DNA of 64,000 bases from Beduini massiliensis (lineage in GTDB: Bacteria; Bacillota_I; Bacilli_A; Erysipelotrichales; Coprobacillaceae): the NCBI RefSeq assembly GCF_000829905.1, contig NZ_CDPP01000003.1, positions 124,001-188,000 of the forward strand. Reading direction: 5' to 3'. The position numbers and the translations under genes are program-made. Position 1 is the first letter of the stretch, and each line of letters starts with the position of its first letter. Below are positions 53,818-62,151 of the stretch, one piece after another. Under the pieces are notes generated by a model. That model ran no database searches and was not told the DNA's origin. It saw nothing but the letters and a program-made list of their open reading frames with translations.

Positions 53818-54462
53818 TTATGAATATTTGCGAGTGAAAATCTTCAGTGAAGTAAAATAACTGACGATCAAGCAAAGTATCGTGATTAGACAAGCTATGA
53901 GCATTAATACAGTGGAACTTAAAGTTAACACTTGCTTGATATCAAAACCAAGGAAGGTAACGACATAACCAATAATGGAAAGAAGCAAGATGACCATATA
54001 AACAAACGTTCCTTTTTTTGCTCCCAGTAAAATATATCCGACACTATTGATAGAAATCATCATTGTGCCGATCAATAGACCAATTCCCCATAGAAGAAGA
54101 CCAAATTCTAAACTAACGGATTTAATCACATAAATATGGATAAAAGTATAAATCAGCCCAAACAGCATATGGATTCCAAAATAGATGAATGAGGTAATAT
54201 ATTTAGCTAAAATAATCTCAGCTTTTGTAACAGGCAGTGAAATAACAGTTTTGTCAAAATTAGTACGTTCCTCTTTTTCCATGACCACTTGGATAAAAAC
54301 ACTTCCGCCAATTGGGTAAGATAAAATAATAATCAATGCTAATCCATATAAGTTTTGAAAGAAAAATCCTATTGGAATGACCATTAATAAATTAAGAATG
54401 AGTGTGGCCAGCTGACCTTTTTGTTTTAAAACAAATAAATCTTTGTAAATTAATGCTTTCAA
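53818..54462 (-). CDS. ABC-2 type transporter permease (YtrC/D-like)
   Basis: 214 residues with six hydrophobic segments; begins MKALIYKDLFVLKQKGQLATLILNLL and has VMEKEERTNFDKTVISLPVTKAEIILAKY, the standard cytoplasmic loop of ABC-2 permeases in peptide-stress exporters. TTG start, overlapping the ATPase stop (TTGA), with a GGGGG ribosome site. Last gene of the ytr-like operon. Confidence 0.85.
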   Translation of the reverse strand: MKALIYKDLFVLKQKGQLATLILNLLMVIPIGFFFQNLYGLALIIILSYPIGGSVFIQVVMEKEERTNFDKTVISLPVTKAEIILAKYITSFIYFGIHMLFGLIYTFIHIYVIKSVSLEFGLLLWGIGLLIGTMMISINSVGYILLGAKKGTFVYMVILLLSIIGYVVTFLGFDIKQVLTLSSTVLMLIACLITILCLIVSYFTSLKIFTRKYS

Positions 54463-55319
54463 AGTTTTGTCCCCCTTACATACATCAGCATGATGTCTTC
54501 AATTGTTGCTTTATCAATAACAAGATCTTTATAGATTTTTTGGAAATCTTGTCTGTTTTCCACTAATACTTTATATTCAAAATCCTCTTTTTTATAAGCT
54601 AATATTTCATCTTCAGGCAGAGTTTCAAATATCTTTTGTCCACATCGAATAAGACCATATTGACTGTGAATATCATCGTAGGTTTTGGTGAATAAGATTT
54701 CCCCATTATGGATAAAGGTAATATAATCGGCAATCTTATCTAAATCACTGGTGATGTGGGAAGACATCAATATGCCATGTTCTTCATCCATGATAAACTC
54801 TTGCAGGATTTCTAAAATCTCATCCCTAACGATAGGATCGAGCCCACTGGTTGCTTCATCTAAAATCAGCAGTTTAGGGTGGTATGACAGCTCTGCGGCA
54901 AAACATAGTTTCATCTTCATTCCCTTGGAATATTGGGAAATAGTTTTATTTTTAGGTAATGAAAAGCGATCAATATATTCAAGATATTTTTCTTGGTCCC
55001 AATGATCATAGACAAGACTCATCATTTTACCAAGATCTGAATATTTAAACTTTTCATTATAATGACAGCTGTCATAAATGATGCCAATATCCTGTTTTAA
55101 TGTTTTTTCATGCTCTCTAAGATTTTGACCAAAGACATATATTTCACCACTGTCTTCTTTTAATAATCCCTCTATGATATTAATAATAGTCGATTTACCT
55201 GCTCCGTTTTCACCAATCAGACCTACAATCATTCCTTTTGGAACAGTAATCGATACATTTTTTAATTGAAAATCATCAAATTGTTTATTGATATTTTTTA
55301 ATTCAAGAATTGAGTCCAT
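54459..55319 (-). CDS. ABC transporter ATPase (YtrB-like)
   Basis: 286 residues. Walker A GENGAGKST, Q loop, signature YSKGMKMKLCFAAEL (variant of LSGGQ), Walker B LLILDEATSGLDP and switch His in SSHITSDL, followed by a C-terminal accessory domain (about 220-286) typical of bacitracin/envelope-stress ATPases. The ATG at 55319 has AAGGAGG upstream; a longer in-frame start is not supported. Confidence 0.92.
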   Translation of the reverse strand: MDSILELKNINKQFDDFQLKNVSITVPKGMIVGLIGENGAGKSTIINIIEGLLKEDSGEIYVFGQNLREHEKTLKQDIGIIYDSCHYNEKFKYSDLGKMMSLVYDHWDQEKYLEYIDRFSLPKNKTISQYSKGMKMKLCFAAELSYHPKLLILDEATSGLDPIVRDEILEILQEFIMDEEHGILMSSHITSDLDKIADYITFIHNGEILFTKTYDDIHSQYGLIRCGQKIFETLPEDEILAYKKEDFEYKVLVENRQDFQKIYKDLVIDKATIEDIMLMYVRGTKL

Positions 55320-55320
55320 G

Positions 55321-55695
55321 TTAATCCTCCTTATATAATAATGTAATGGTATCAATTAATTGAGATAGTGGAATGCCATTCATTTTCGCAGCTTCGACTA
55401 ACTCCTCTGCCTTTGCTTCCAGTATTCTCAGTTGTTCTTCACGTACAAAATCTTTATTTTGAAGAGAAACAAAGGTGCCTTTTCCGGCAACTGTTTCAAT
55501 AAAGCCATCTCGGGCTAAATCTTCGTAAGCATGTTGGGAAGTAATCACACTGATATGCAAAGATTTGGCTAAGCCGCGAATAGATGGCAAAGTATCTCCG
55601 GGTTTTAATGTTCCATTCATAATCATGGCTTTGATTTGGGAAACGATTTGTTCATAAATTGGTTTATTTGAACTGTTGCTTAATATGATCTCCAC
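55321..55695 (-). CDS. GntR-family regulator, YtrA subfamily
   Basis: 124 residues. Winged helix (NKPIYEQIVSQIKAMIMNGTLKPGDTLPSIRGLAKSLHISVITSQHAYEDLARDGFIETVAGKGTFV) plus a short C-terminal helix pair with no ligand domain, the YtrA hallmark. Usually represses its own ABC operon and is released by cell-wall-active antibiotics. GTG start at 55695 with AGGAGG 6 nt before it. Downstream two genes form its operon. Confidence 0.92.
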   Translation of the reverse strand: MEIILSNSSNKPIYEQIVSQIKAMIMNGTLKPGDTLPSIRGLAKSLHISVITSQHAYEDLARDGFIETVAGKGTFVSLQNKDFVREEQLRILEAKAEELVEAAKMNGIPLSQLIDTITLLYKED

Positions 55696-55716
55696 ATTTT
55701 TCCTCCTAACTGTACT

Positions 55717-55759
55717 TACTGTACATATACAGTATAGTCTGTACATGTACAGTTGTCAA
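55717..55759 (-). promoter_or_regulatory. Promoter and tandem palindromic operators of the ytrA-like operon
   Basis: Minus strand: TTGACA (55759-55754), 17-bp spacer, TATACT (55736-55731). The spacer holds a perfect palindrome CTGTACATGTACAG (55739-55752) and the -10 is covered by TACTGTACATATACAGTA (55717-55734, one mismatch). A further ACTGTAC half lies at 55709-55715. Good candidate operators for the YtrA-like protein. Confidence 0.8.
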
Positions 55760-55788
55760 TCCCTCAATAGTAAATTCTGCATAAAATA

Positions 55789-55818
55789 AAAATCAACTAC
55801 TATGAAGCAGTTGATTTT
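55789..55818 (+). terminator. Orphan terminator-like hairpin
   Basis: AAAATCAACT / AGTTGATTTT stem, 10-nt loop, then ATC. The gene it would end is not evident; the arms echo the tRNA-His terminator at 49067. Confidence 0.4.
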
Positions 55819-56045
55819 ATCTGGCTAAACCCGGTGAACTCAATGATCTTGGACGTGTAAATTAACATATAGAATATAGGGAGTACCGAGTGGAAACGTG
55901 ATTGCTTATATTTTCTACTTGTATTATAAGAGGATTTTATGTATAAGCTTCATTATTTTCAAAGGATGAAACGTATTGTCAGAATCTTTTCACTTTTAAA
56001 GTTTAGATAAGGTGAATGAATGGAAAAAATAGTTGCATCGTTAAT

Positions 56046-56087
56046 CTGTGAATTTGGTTTCACAGTTTGAATAAGTTATGCTATAAT
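56046..56087 (+). promoter_or_regulatory. Promoter of folA with inverted repeat over the -35 box
   Basis: TTCACA (56059-56064), 17-bp spacer, TATAAT (56082-56087). A perfect 7-bp inverted repeat CTGTGAA-N6-TTCACAG (56046-56065) overlaps the -35, so a repressor could block it. Confidence 0.55.
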
Positions 56088-56118
56088 GGTAAATGATTTC
56101 GATAAAGAGGGAGAAATT

Positions 56119-56592
56119 ATGATTAAAATCATTGTGGCAATGGATAAAAATAATTTGATTGGCAGTACTCAGGGAAGAATGGGGATGCCATGGCATAACG
56201 CCGAGGATCTTTTGCATTTTAAAGAGACCACTTGGAAACAAACGATTTTGATGGGAAGAAAAACGTTTGAAGCGATTGGCAGAGCATTGCCGGAAAGAAA
56301 AACGATTGTTGTCAGCAAAAGAAACCGGATTGAAGATCCTGCTGTTGAGATTTGTGAAGATTTAGACTCTTTATTGAAAGAATATGCGGATGATCAAGAT
56401 ATTTATATTTGCGGAGGAGCGTCCGTTTATCAGCAAACCCTTGATTTAGCCAAAGAGCTAATTGTTTCTTATATACCCGGAGAATATACAGGAAATGCCT
56501 ATTTTCCAAAGATTAAAGAAGATCAGTTTATGTGTATAGAAGAAGTGAAAAAAGAAACGTTCATTTTAAAAAAGTATAGGAGGATCAAATAG
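56119..56592 (+). CDS. folA: Dihydrofolate reductase
   Basis: 157 residues. NADPH-dependent reduction of dihydrofolate. IIVAMDKNNLIG, MPWHNAEDLLHFKETTWKQTILMGRKTFEAIG (substrate Asp is in NAEDLLHFK), RKTIVVSK, and the nucleotide-loop YICGGASVYQQTL are present. GAGGGAGAAATT ribosome region supports the ATG at 56119. First of a metabolic/envelope cluster with plsC 2 nt downstream; thyA is not adjacent. Confidence 0.93.
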   Translation: MIKIIVAMDKNNLIGSTQGRMGMPWHNAEDLLHFKETTWKQTILMGRKTFEAIGRALPERKTIVVSKRNRIEDPAVEICEDLDSLLKEYADDQDIYICGGASVYQQTLDLAKELIVSYIPGEYTGNAYFPKIKEDQFMCIEEVKKETFILKKYRRIK

Positions 56593-56593
56593 A

Positions 56594-57307
56594 ATGAAAA
56601 GAATAGCACTCATTGTATTACGATTATTTTGGAAAATACCGTATTACTTATTCCAATTGAAGCGATTGCAGAAAGTAGATAAGTTTCCAATAGAAGAAAG
56701 ATATGGCTTTATAAATAAGTTTTTAACCGATGTGGCAAGAGCGGGGAGAGTTCAAATCGTGTGTACAGGATTAGAGAACCTGCCTAAAGAAGATGGTTAT
56801 TTGATGGCACCCAATCATCAGGGGTTATTTGATCCGGTAATTATTGCGATCACGCATAAAAGACCGACAACTGCAGTTATTAAAAAAGAATTGTTAAAGG
56901 CTCCGATCGTGAAGCAGATTGCGGTGATCGATCAAGCACAGGCTATGGATCGTAATGATATCCGTGGGTCAGTTAAAATTATCAGACAGGTTACAAAAGA
57001 ATTAAAAGAAGGACGTACTTATTTTATTTTTCCTGAAGGTACACGTTCTCGTGAGGGAAATAAGATGGGAGAATTCAAGGGCGGAACATTTAAGACTGCG
57101 GTAGAAGCAAAAAAACCCATCGTTCCGGTTGCTTGTATTGACTGCTATAAACCGTTTGATGCTAATACGATTGCGAAAGTAACGGCACAAGTGCATTATT
57201 TGAAACCTATCTATCCGGAAGAATATGCAGAAATGTCAACAGTGGATATCGCAAAATTAGTACAATCAAGAATTCAAGAGAAAATGGATGAGGTATTGGG
57301 AGAATAG
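56594..57307 (+). CDS. plsC: 1-acyl-sn-glycerol-3-phosphate acyltransferase
   Basis: 237 residues. Makes phosphatidic acid at the membrane. Motif I NHQGLFD (catalytic His75 and Asp80), motif II-type AMDRNDIRGS and motif III FPEGTRSREG; an N-terminal hydrophobic stretch (about 4-22) anchors it. AGGAGG ribosome site. Lies 2 nt after folA. Confidence 0.93.
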   Translation: MKRIALIVLRLFWKIPYYLFQLKRLQKVDKFPIEERYGFINKFLTDVARAGRVQIVCTGLENLPKEDGYLMAPNHQGLFDPVIIAITHKRPTTAVIKKELLKAPIVKQIAVIDQAQAMDRNDIRGSVKIIRQVTKELKEGRTYFIFPEGTRSREGNKMGEFKGGTFKTAVEAKKPIVPVACIDCYKPFDANTIAKVTAQVHYLKPIYPEEYAEMSTVDIAKLVQSRIQEKMDEVLGE

Positions 57308-57327
57308 GAGCATCTTTCTCCTTTTTT
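57299..57327 (+). terminator. Weak terminator after plsC
   Basis: GGAGAA / TTCTCC stem around an 11-nt loop, overlapping the plsC stop, then TTTTTT. Confidence 0.5.
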
Positions 57328-57400
57328 CATATATATAACTATAACATCATTTGAAAAAATGAGTGAAACATGGTTAAATGACAAACAAGGAGAGATCTAT

Positions 57401-57940
57401 GTGGAAAAGAGTCTTGTCAAAAAGATCTTGGAGACCGATCCGGCAGCTAAAAACAGATTGAATGTAGTATTAAATTATCCCGGGGTTCATGCGTTATTTT
57501 TTTATCGTATCGCCCATACTTTGTGGAAAGGACACCTGAGAATACTGGCTCGTTTTATCAGTCAGCTGGCTCGCTTTATGACTGGCATTGAAATTCATCC
57601 GGGAGCAAAAATCGGGAAACGTTTATTTATTGATCACGGACATGGTGTAGTCATCGGTGAAACAACAGTAATCGGTAATGACTGCACTTTATATCAAGGG
57701 GTTACATTGGGTGGTGTCGGGACAGGACCGTTGATGATGAAACGTCATCCGACCTTAAAGGATCGAGTCATGGTGAGTGCCGGTGCTAAAGTCATCGGGA
57801 ATATTACGATTGGCAATGATTCCATTGTAGGAGCACAGGCAGTGGTTTTAAAAAATGTTCCTCCTAACTGCACAGTTGTGGGAATCCCGGCGAGCATTGT
57901 GAAAAAAGACGGAGAAAGAATGAGGGAAGAATCAAAATGA
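57401..57940 (+). CDS. cysE: Serine O-acetyltransferase
   Basis: Makes O-acetylserine for cysteine synthesis. Helical N-terminus ([22 protein letters not shown]) and left-handed beta-helix with [25 protein letters not shown] (catalytic His/Asp), GVTLGG and [23 protein letters not shown]. Length about 180 without the long E. coli N-terminal domain. The start is uncertain: an ATG at 57359 lacks a ribosome site, while GTG at 57401 has AAGGAGAG 7 nt upstream and gives the usual length. Stop overlaps the next ATG (ATGA). No cysK in view. Confidence 0.87.
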   Translation: MEKSLVKKILETDPAAKNRLNVVLNYPGVHALFFYRIAHTLWKGHLRILARFISQLARFMTGIEIHPGAKIGKRLFIDHGHGVVIGETTVIGNDCTLYQGVTLGGVGTGPLMMKRHPTLKDRVMVSAGAKVIGNITIGNDSIVGAQAVVLKNVPPNCTVVGIPASIVKKDGERMREESK

Positions 57941-58515
57941 AGAAGTGGACAATAGCTTGTTTAATACTTATTGGAATATTGATTTTGGTAAAGACAAATA
58001 TCATTTTACCATTAGATAAACAAATCTATGATTATGTCTCATTACTTCAATCCCCTAAAACCAATCAGCTAATCATCAATATTACTAATTTGGGGTCAGG
58101 AACTTTTTATGGGATTATTTGTGTTCTTCTCATTGTCTTTAAAAGAAGACTGGGGCTCGTTCTGACCTTAAACAGCAGTTTTGGTTTTTTAATGAATTAC
58201 ACTTTAAAAAATATTGTTCAGCGACCACGACCAATAGATCGTTTAGCCGTTGAAACAGGATTCAGTTTCCCAAGTTCCCATACTACCTGTTCAGTCATGT
58301 TTTATGGGATGCTGGGGATTATGTTTGCTCACAGCAACCTGAAATATAAAAAAGCGTTCAGTTATGCCTCATGGGCAATGATTCCCATTATTGCGTTTAC
58401 ACGGGTTTATCTGCATGTTCATTATTTCAGTGATGTATTGGCGGGGGCCGTATTTGGTGGTATATTATTAGCAGTGATGTATGAAAAAGTATTTAAGAAA
58501 ATGCTAGACTACTAG
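57937..58515 (+). CDS. PAP2-family phosphatase (undecaprenyl-diphosphatase type)
   Basis: 192 residues, five or six membrane helices. PAP2 motifs: KNIVQRPRP (about 86-94), [11 protein letters not shown] (about 112-122) and [15 protein letters not shown] (about 147-161), with catalytic Arg, His and Asp intact. Probably dephosphorylates lipid-linked diphosphates at the outer face of the membrane. Translationally coupled to cysE. Confidence 0.92.
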   Translation: MKKWTIACLILIGILILVKTNIILPLDKQIYDYVSLLQSPKTNQLIINITNLGSGTFYGIICVLLIVFKRRLGLVLTLNSSFGFLMNYTLKNIVQRPRPIDRLAVETGFSFPSSHTTCSVMFYGMLGIMFAHSNLKYKKAFSYASWAMIPIIAFTRVYLHVHYFSDVLAGAVFGGILLAVMYEKVFKKMLDY

Positions 58516-58531
58516 CAAAGAGGTGAAGAGA

Positions 58532-59662
58532 TTGTCTAAAGAGAAATTTAAACATTATTTAGAGTGGTTTTTATTAGCTGCGGCAGTGATTGTATTCTAT
58601 AAGACTTTTGATAGTTTACATATTATTTATGATGTCTTTAAAATGATATTAACGATATTAACGCCGTTTATTGTCGGCGGTGCTTTAGCGTATTTCTTGT
58701 ATCCAATTTGTAAGAAAGTGGAAGGGATACTTGAAAAGACAAAGAAACCTTGGGTGATTGAAAGACGCTTATCTTTGAGTGTATTTATAACTTATTTCGC
58801 CTTTTTGCTTCTATTAGCGATTTTATTATTATATCTGATTCCACTCACTATCAATAATGTGATGGACTTTATCAGTAAATCAGGACAGTATGTCGAACAG
58901 TTTGATCAGTTGGTAACCTCCACATTCAGTGATCCTAAACTTGTTTCTTTCCTACAATCTACGTTTAATAATTTTCAAATTCCATTTGACCGTTTATTAA
59001 ACTTTGATGTTTTAAAATATGCTCAGGGAGCCATTAATACGGCTGGGGTCTTGTTATCTTGGGTGATGGGAATCGTCATTTGCCCTTATGTACTTTTTGA
59101 AAGAAGAAATTTAATGCGTATATTTGATCAAGTGATGGGAATGTTTATTGATCAAAAAAAGATTTCTTTGATTCATTACTATGTACGTAAAGTTCATATT
59201 ATCTTTTCTAATTTTATTTATGGAAAAGCTGTTGATTCCTTAATTATAGGGATTATTGCTTATATTGGGTTTTCCTTACTGAACTTAAAATTTGCATTCA
59301 TGTTGGCTTTAATTATTATGGTGACTAATATGATACCTTACTTTGGCCCCTTCATTGGAGGAATACCGGTTGTGATTATCACCTTGATTGTCATGAATCC
59401 GATCACTGCAATTTGGGTTGCACTCTTTATCTTTGCCCTGCAACAATTTGATGGATTGATCTTGGGACCGGCAATCTTAGGAGATTCAGTGGGCATCAGT
59501 CCTTTTTGGATTATCTTTGCGATTACGTTATTTGGTGGATTATTTGGTTTTTTAGGAATGTTTTTAGGTGTTCCGCTGATTGCGGTCATCCGCATGATTA
59601 TATTAGAAGTACGAGATTATCAGGCGAATCCTTCTAAACAAAAACTCATCGATGATGAATAA
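58532..59662 (+). CDS. AI-2E family transporter (PerM/YdiK-type)
   Basis: 376 residues with about eight membrane helices in the 3+5 arrangement; the long extracellular region at about 110-160 is followed by the conserved YFGPFIGGIPVVI and DGLILGPAILGDSVGISPFWIIFAI stretches. Members export autoinducer-2 or act as Na+/H+ antiporters; the function here cannot be decided. TTG at 58532 is preferred because AGAGGTGA is spaced for it; the GTG at 58523 overlaps that site. Confidence 0.85.
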   Translation: MSKEKFKHYLEWFLLAAAVIVFYKTFDSLHIIYDVFKMILTILTPFIVGGALAYFLYPICKKVEGILEKTKKPWVIERRLSLSVFITYFAFLLLLAILLLYLIPLTINNVMDFISKSGQYVEQFDQLVTSTFSDPKLVSFLQSTFNNFQIPFDRLLNFDVLKYAQGAINTAGVLLSWVMGIVICPYVLFERRNLMRIFDQVMGMFIDQKKISLIHYYVRKVHIIFSNFIYGKAVDSLIIGIIAYIGFSLLNLKFAFMLALIIMVTNMIPYFGPFIGGIPVVIITLIVMNPITAIWVALFIFALQQFDGLILGPAILGDSVGISPFWIIFAITLFGGLFGFLGMFLGVPLIAVIRMIILEVRDYQANPSKQKLIDDE

Positions 59663-59669
59663 TAGTGAA

Positions 59670-59696
59670 GCCTTCGTTTTTAAGCGAAGGTTTTTT
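59670..59696 (+). terminator. Terminator of the folA-AI-2E cluster
   Basis: CCTTCG / CGAAGG stem with an eight-base TTTTTAAG loop and TTTTTT run. Confidence 0.85.
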
Positions 59697-59771
59697 ATTA
59701 TTTATAAGATTTACTGGATAGAAAGATAAAATAAATTATCATCTGAAAGCTGTTTAGTGAGACTAATTTTA

Positions 59772-59800
59772 TTTCAAATGGAATATATCTAGTGTATACT
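59772..59800 (+). promoter_or_regulatory. Weak promoter before the HD-GYP gene
   Basis: TTTCAA (59772-59777), 17-bp spacer, TATACT (59795-59800). Confidence 0.4.
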
Positions 59801-59834
59801 AGAATTAGAGTAGAAACTTAAAGAGGGAAAAAGC

Positions 59835-61085
59835 GTGAATATAATAAAAGATCAAGATGTAATCATTATTTTAAAGACAATGTTGAACAGACTGGATGAT
59901 CGTTTAGTGGATCATGGAGAACGCGTTGCTTACTTGTGTTTAGAGCTTATGCGTTACATGAATGTTTCAGAGGAAGAATATCTGCATGTCGCTAAACTTG
60001 CACTGCTGCATGATATCGGAGCCTATAAAACTGAAGAGGTCGATGCCTTGCTTAGCTTTGAGAGTGAAGATGTTTGGGAGCATGCGATTTATGGTTATTT
60101 ATTTTTGACTAAGATGTCCCCATTGAAAAAGAATGCGGATTGTGTATTATATCACCATATGTCCTATGAAAGATTGATGGAAACGGATTGTTCAAATAAG
60201 AAGATCGCAGCCTTGATCCATTTATGTGACCGCATAGATGTTTCTATAAAACGGGGAGCATCACTTCCATCTATTCTTCATCAGGAAGGACAATTTGATC
60301 CGATACAAGTTAAGGCTTTTGAAGAATTAAATCATGATAACCGCTTAATACAAAGATTAGAAAATAAATCTTATCAAGATAAAATGAATGATCTTTATCA
60401 AACTATTTATTTAGGTGAAGACGAACGCAAAGGCTATCTTGAAATGCTTGCTTACTCGATTGACTTTAGAAGTGAATTCACGGTTCTGCATACGATTACC
60501 ACTACGGCGATTGCTATTGAATTGGGCAAACAATATCAATTAAGTTCAGAAGAACTCGATAAATTATTTTATGCCGCCTTACTTCATGATATTGGCAAAG
60601 GAGCAATTCCAATCAGTATCTTAGAAAAGCAGGGGAAACTTAATGACGAAGAAACAAAATGGATGCAGCGTCATGTATCGATTACCGAAGAGATTTTAAA
60701 TGGATATATTCAAACAGATGTACTTCATATGGCAGCGCGTCATCACGAAAAACTAGATGGGAGCGGGTATCCGCATCAATTAACGGATAAAGAGCTGACC
60801 TTAGGAGATCGCATTGTAGCCATTGCGGATATCCTCAGTGCTTTATTAGGAAAACGAAGCTACAAGGAAAAATTCTCTATCACAAAAGCTATTTCCATTA
60901 TTGAGGAGATGGCGGAGAATGAGAAAATTGATCGGGAGATTGTTCGTGTATTTGCTGATCATCATGAAGACATAATGATTCAGGTTGAACAGAATACAAA
61001 AAAGATGAATCAATTATATGGGGATATGCTGGAGCATTACCAAGAACTTAAAACAATGTATTGGATGAACAGTGTAAAAGTGTAA
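59835..61085 (+). CDS. Double HD-domain protein with HD-GYP phosphodiesterase domain
   Basis: 416 residues, no membrane segment. N-terminal HD domain (about 18-140) with HGERVAYLCLELM, LALLHDIGAYKTE and HHMSYERL; C-terminal HD-GYP domain (about 205-405) with HTITTTAIAIELG, LLHDIGKGAIPISIL, HVSITEEIL, HHEKLDGSGYP and DRIVAIADILSALL, that is, all canonical HD-GYP motifs. HD-GYP enzymes hydrolyse c-di-GMP, so this is probably a phosphodiesterase. AGAGGGAAAAAGC precedes the GTG start. Single-gene unit. Confidence 0.92.
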   Translation: MNIIKDQDVIIILKTMLNRLDDRLVDHGERVAYLCLELMRYMNVSEEEYLHVAKLALLHDIGAYKTEEVDALLSFESEDVWEHAIYGYLFLTKMSPLKKNADCVLYHHMSYERLMETDCSNKKIAALIHLCDRIDVSIKRGASLPSILHQEGQFDPIQVKAFEELNHDNRLIQRLENKSYQDKMNDLYQTIYLGEDERKGYLEMLAYSIDFRSEFTVLHTITTTAIAIELGKQYQLSSEELDKLFYAALLHDIGKGAIPISILEKQGKLNDEETKWMQRHVSITEEILNGYIQTDVLHMAARHHEKLDGSGYPHQLTDKELTLGDRIVAIADILSALLGKRSYKEKFSITKAISIIEEMAENEKIDREIVRVFADHHEDIMIQVEQNTKKMNQLYGDMLEHYQELKTMYWMNSVKV

Positions 61086-61166
61086 TTTATTTTTATAAAA
61101 TTATATATTGTATAAAAAGAGCCATACAAGTTAAATAGAGTTTATTAAGCAATCGAAAGACGTTAT

Positions 61167-61199
61167 AAAAAAGTTATTGTATGAATCAATAACTTTTTT
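61167..61199 (+). terminator. Terminator after HD-GYP gene
   Basis: AAAAAAGTTATTG / CAATAACTTTTTT stem, loop TATGAAT; bidirectional in principle. Confidence 0.75.
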
Positions 61200-61403
61200 G
61201 CTAGTAACCTCAAAACTTAATTCATTACTGTAAGAAGTAATTTAAAGGTACATCTATACTATTGCTTTATGAATGATATTATATCGAGGTGAGCATTAAT
61301 GACTAGAATACGATTTATCAGATAACATATTAAACTGCAAGGAAACGGAAATATTTACTTCATTCTATTCTTTATTTTGCATATTTTGTAAATGGCAGCA
61401 AAG

Positions 61404-61432
61404 TTGCATTTTAAAATAAAAAATGCTAGAAT
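61404..61432 (+). promoter_or_regulatory. Promoter of tRNA-Arg gene
   Basis: TTGCAT (61404-61409), 17-bp spacer, TAGAAT (61427-61432), 18 bp before the tRNA. Confidence 0.65.
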
Positions 61433-61450
61433 GGTAGAGTCTTTAAAAAT

Positions 61451-61527
61451 GTCGCTATAGCTCAGCTGGATAGAGCGACCGCCTCCTAAGCGGTAGGTCG
61501 GAGGTTCAAATCCTCTTAGTGACGCCA
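61451..61527 (+). tRNA. tRNA-Arg (anticodon CCU)
   Basis: Acceptor GTCGCTA / TAGTGAC, D arm GCTC...GAGC, anticodon stem ACCGC / GCGGT with CCT at 61485-61487, T loop TTCAAAT, discriminator G and encoded CCA (61525-61527). A terminator follows directly. Confidence 0.95.
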
Positions 61528-61534
61528 AAAATTC

Positions 61535-61575
61535 CGCCGAAAACGTTGATTTTTCAAGGTTTTCGGCGTTTCTTA
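61535..61575 (+). terminator. Terminator of tRNA-Arg
   Basis: CGCCGAAAAC / GTTTTCGGCG stem (61535-61544 and 61559-61568) with a 14-nt loop, then TTTCTTATTTTT. Confidence 0.8.
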
Positions 61576-61611
61576 TTTTTACGAGAGAAATTGCACTCGT
61601 AGCAATGTGCG

Positions 61612-61642
61612 ATTAGCAAGAGCATCTTTCTGCTAATTTTTT
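61612..61642 (+). terminator. Second terminator-like hairpin after tRNA-Arg
   Basis: ATTAGCA / TGCTAAT stem with AAGAGCATCTTTC-type loop that can pair further, followed by TTTTTTC. Confidence 0.5.
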
Positions 61643-61964
61643 CTTCCTCAAATATAATCGAACTATATATTTTGGTCAGCGATTAGCTTACTAATTTAAA
61701 AGGCGAAAGTTCCTCATTTTACCCGGTGTTTTCTAACATTATCTGCTCCTGCTGTTGAAGATGTACAGGAGAAAAAAACATCTAAAGCGGCACAGTCCAA
61801 CCAAGAAATATGTCTTGCTAATCACCTGCAAAAAGGAGCGTTTAAAATACCTTAAAACCAGCAAGGAAGCGGAGGTACGAGATAACACCTTAACCTTGTG
61901 AAAAGTGAGTAAATATAGGGATTATTTAAACTTATAAGGGAACTGTTTAGCCCCTGCAGTGCTG

Positions 61965-61990
61965 CTCCTAAGCGGAAGACCAGCGGTTCG
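61965..61990 (+). repeat. Partial repeat of tRNA-Arg sequence (att-like)
   Basis: CTCCTAAGCGG at 61965-61975 is identical to tRNA-Arg positions 61483-61493 (anticodon loop and stem); the following bases match partly, including GGTTC of the T arm. Possible attachment site or tRNA remnant left by an integrative element. Confidence 0.5.
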
Positions 61991-62151
61991 GTAAAAAAAT
62001 ATTGCTTTTTAATATAGTACATGTTATTTATATAAATATATCTGAACGGTTTGTGAGGATGATTGTTATTGCCATGAAATGATAAATGGGAGAACAGATA
62101 TGCATTATGTTACAAAGGGAAGTATTTTCTCAAAAGTAGAAAGGGACAGAG

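Larger units (their letters stand above)
55760..56118. other. 359-bp gap between the ytrA-like promoter and folA
   Basis: Contains an orphan hairpin (55789-55818), the folA promoter and inverted repeat; the rest (about 55820-56045) has no credible open frame and no recognised RNA. Confidence 0.5.
61086..61450. other. 365-bp gap between HD-GYP gene and tRNA-Arg
   Basis: Contains the terminator at 61167-61199 and the tRNA promoter at 61404-61432; nothing else recognised. Only an 8-codon frame at 61300 begins with ATG. Confidence 0.6.
61528..62151 (+). other. 624-bp apparently degraded region between tRNA-Arg and island gene
   Basis: After the two terminators the sequence has no long gene. A 46-codon basic frame (61761-61901, beginning MYRRKKHLKRHSPTKK) has a poor ribosome site; a parallel frame reading PAVEDVQEKKTSKAAQSNQ is open just upstream in another register. 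The sequence at 61965-61990 repeats the tRNA-Arg anticodon loop (see findings). Looks like a remnant of mobile or transferred DNA; this is inference. Confidence 0.5.

Noticed and set aside
61965-62000. A second tRNA-Arg gene
   Set aside because: Only the anticodon-loop part and a fragment of the T arm match; there is no acceptor stem, D arm or CCA.
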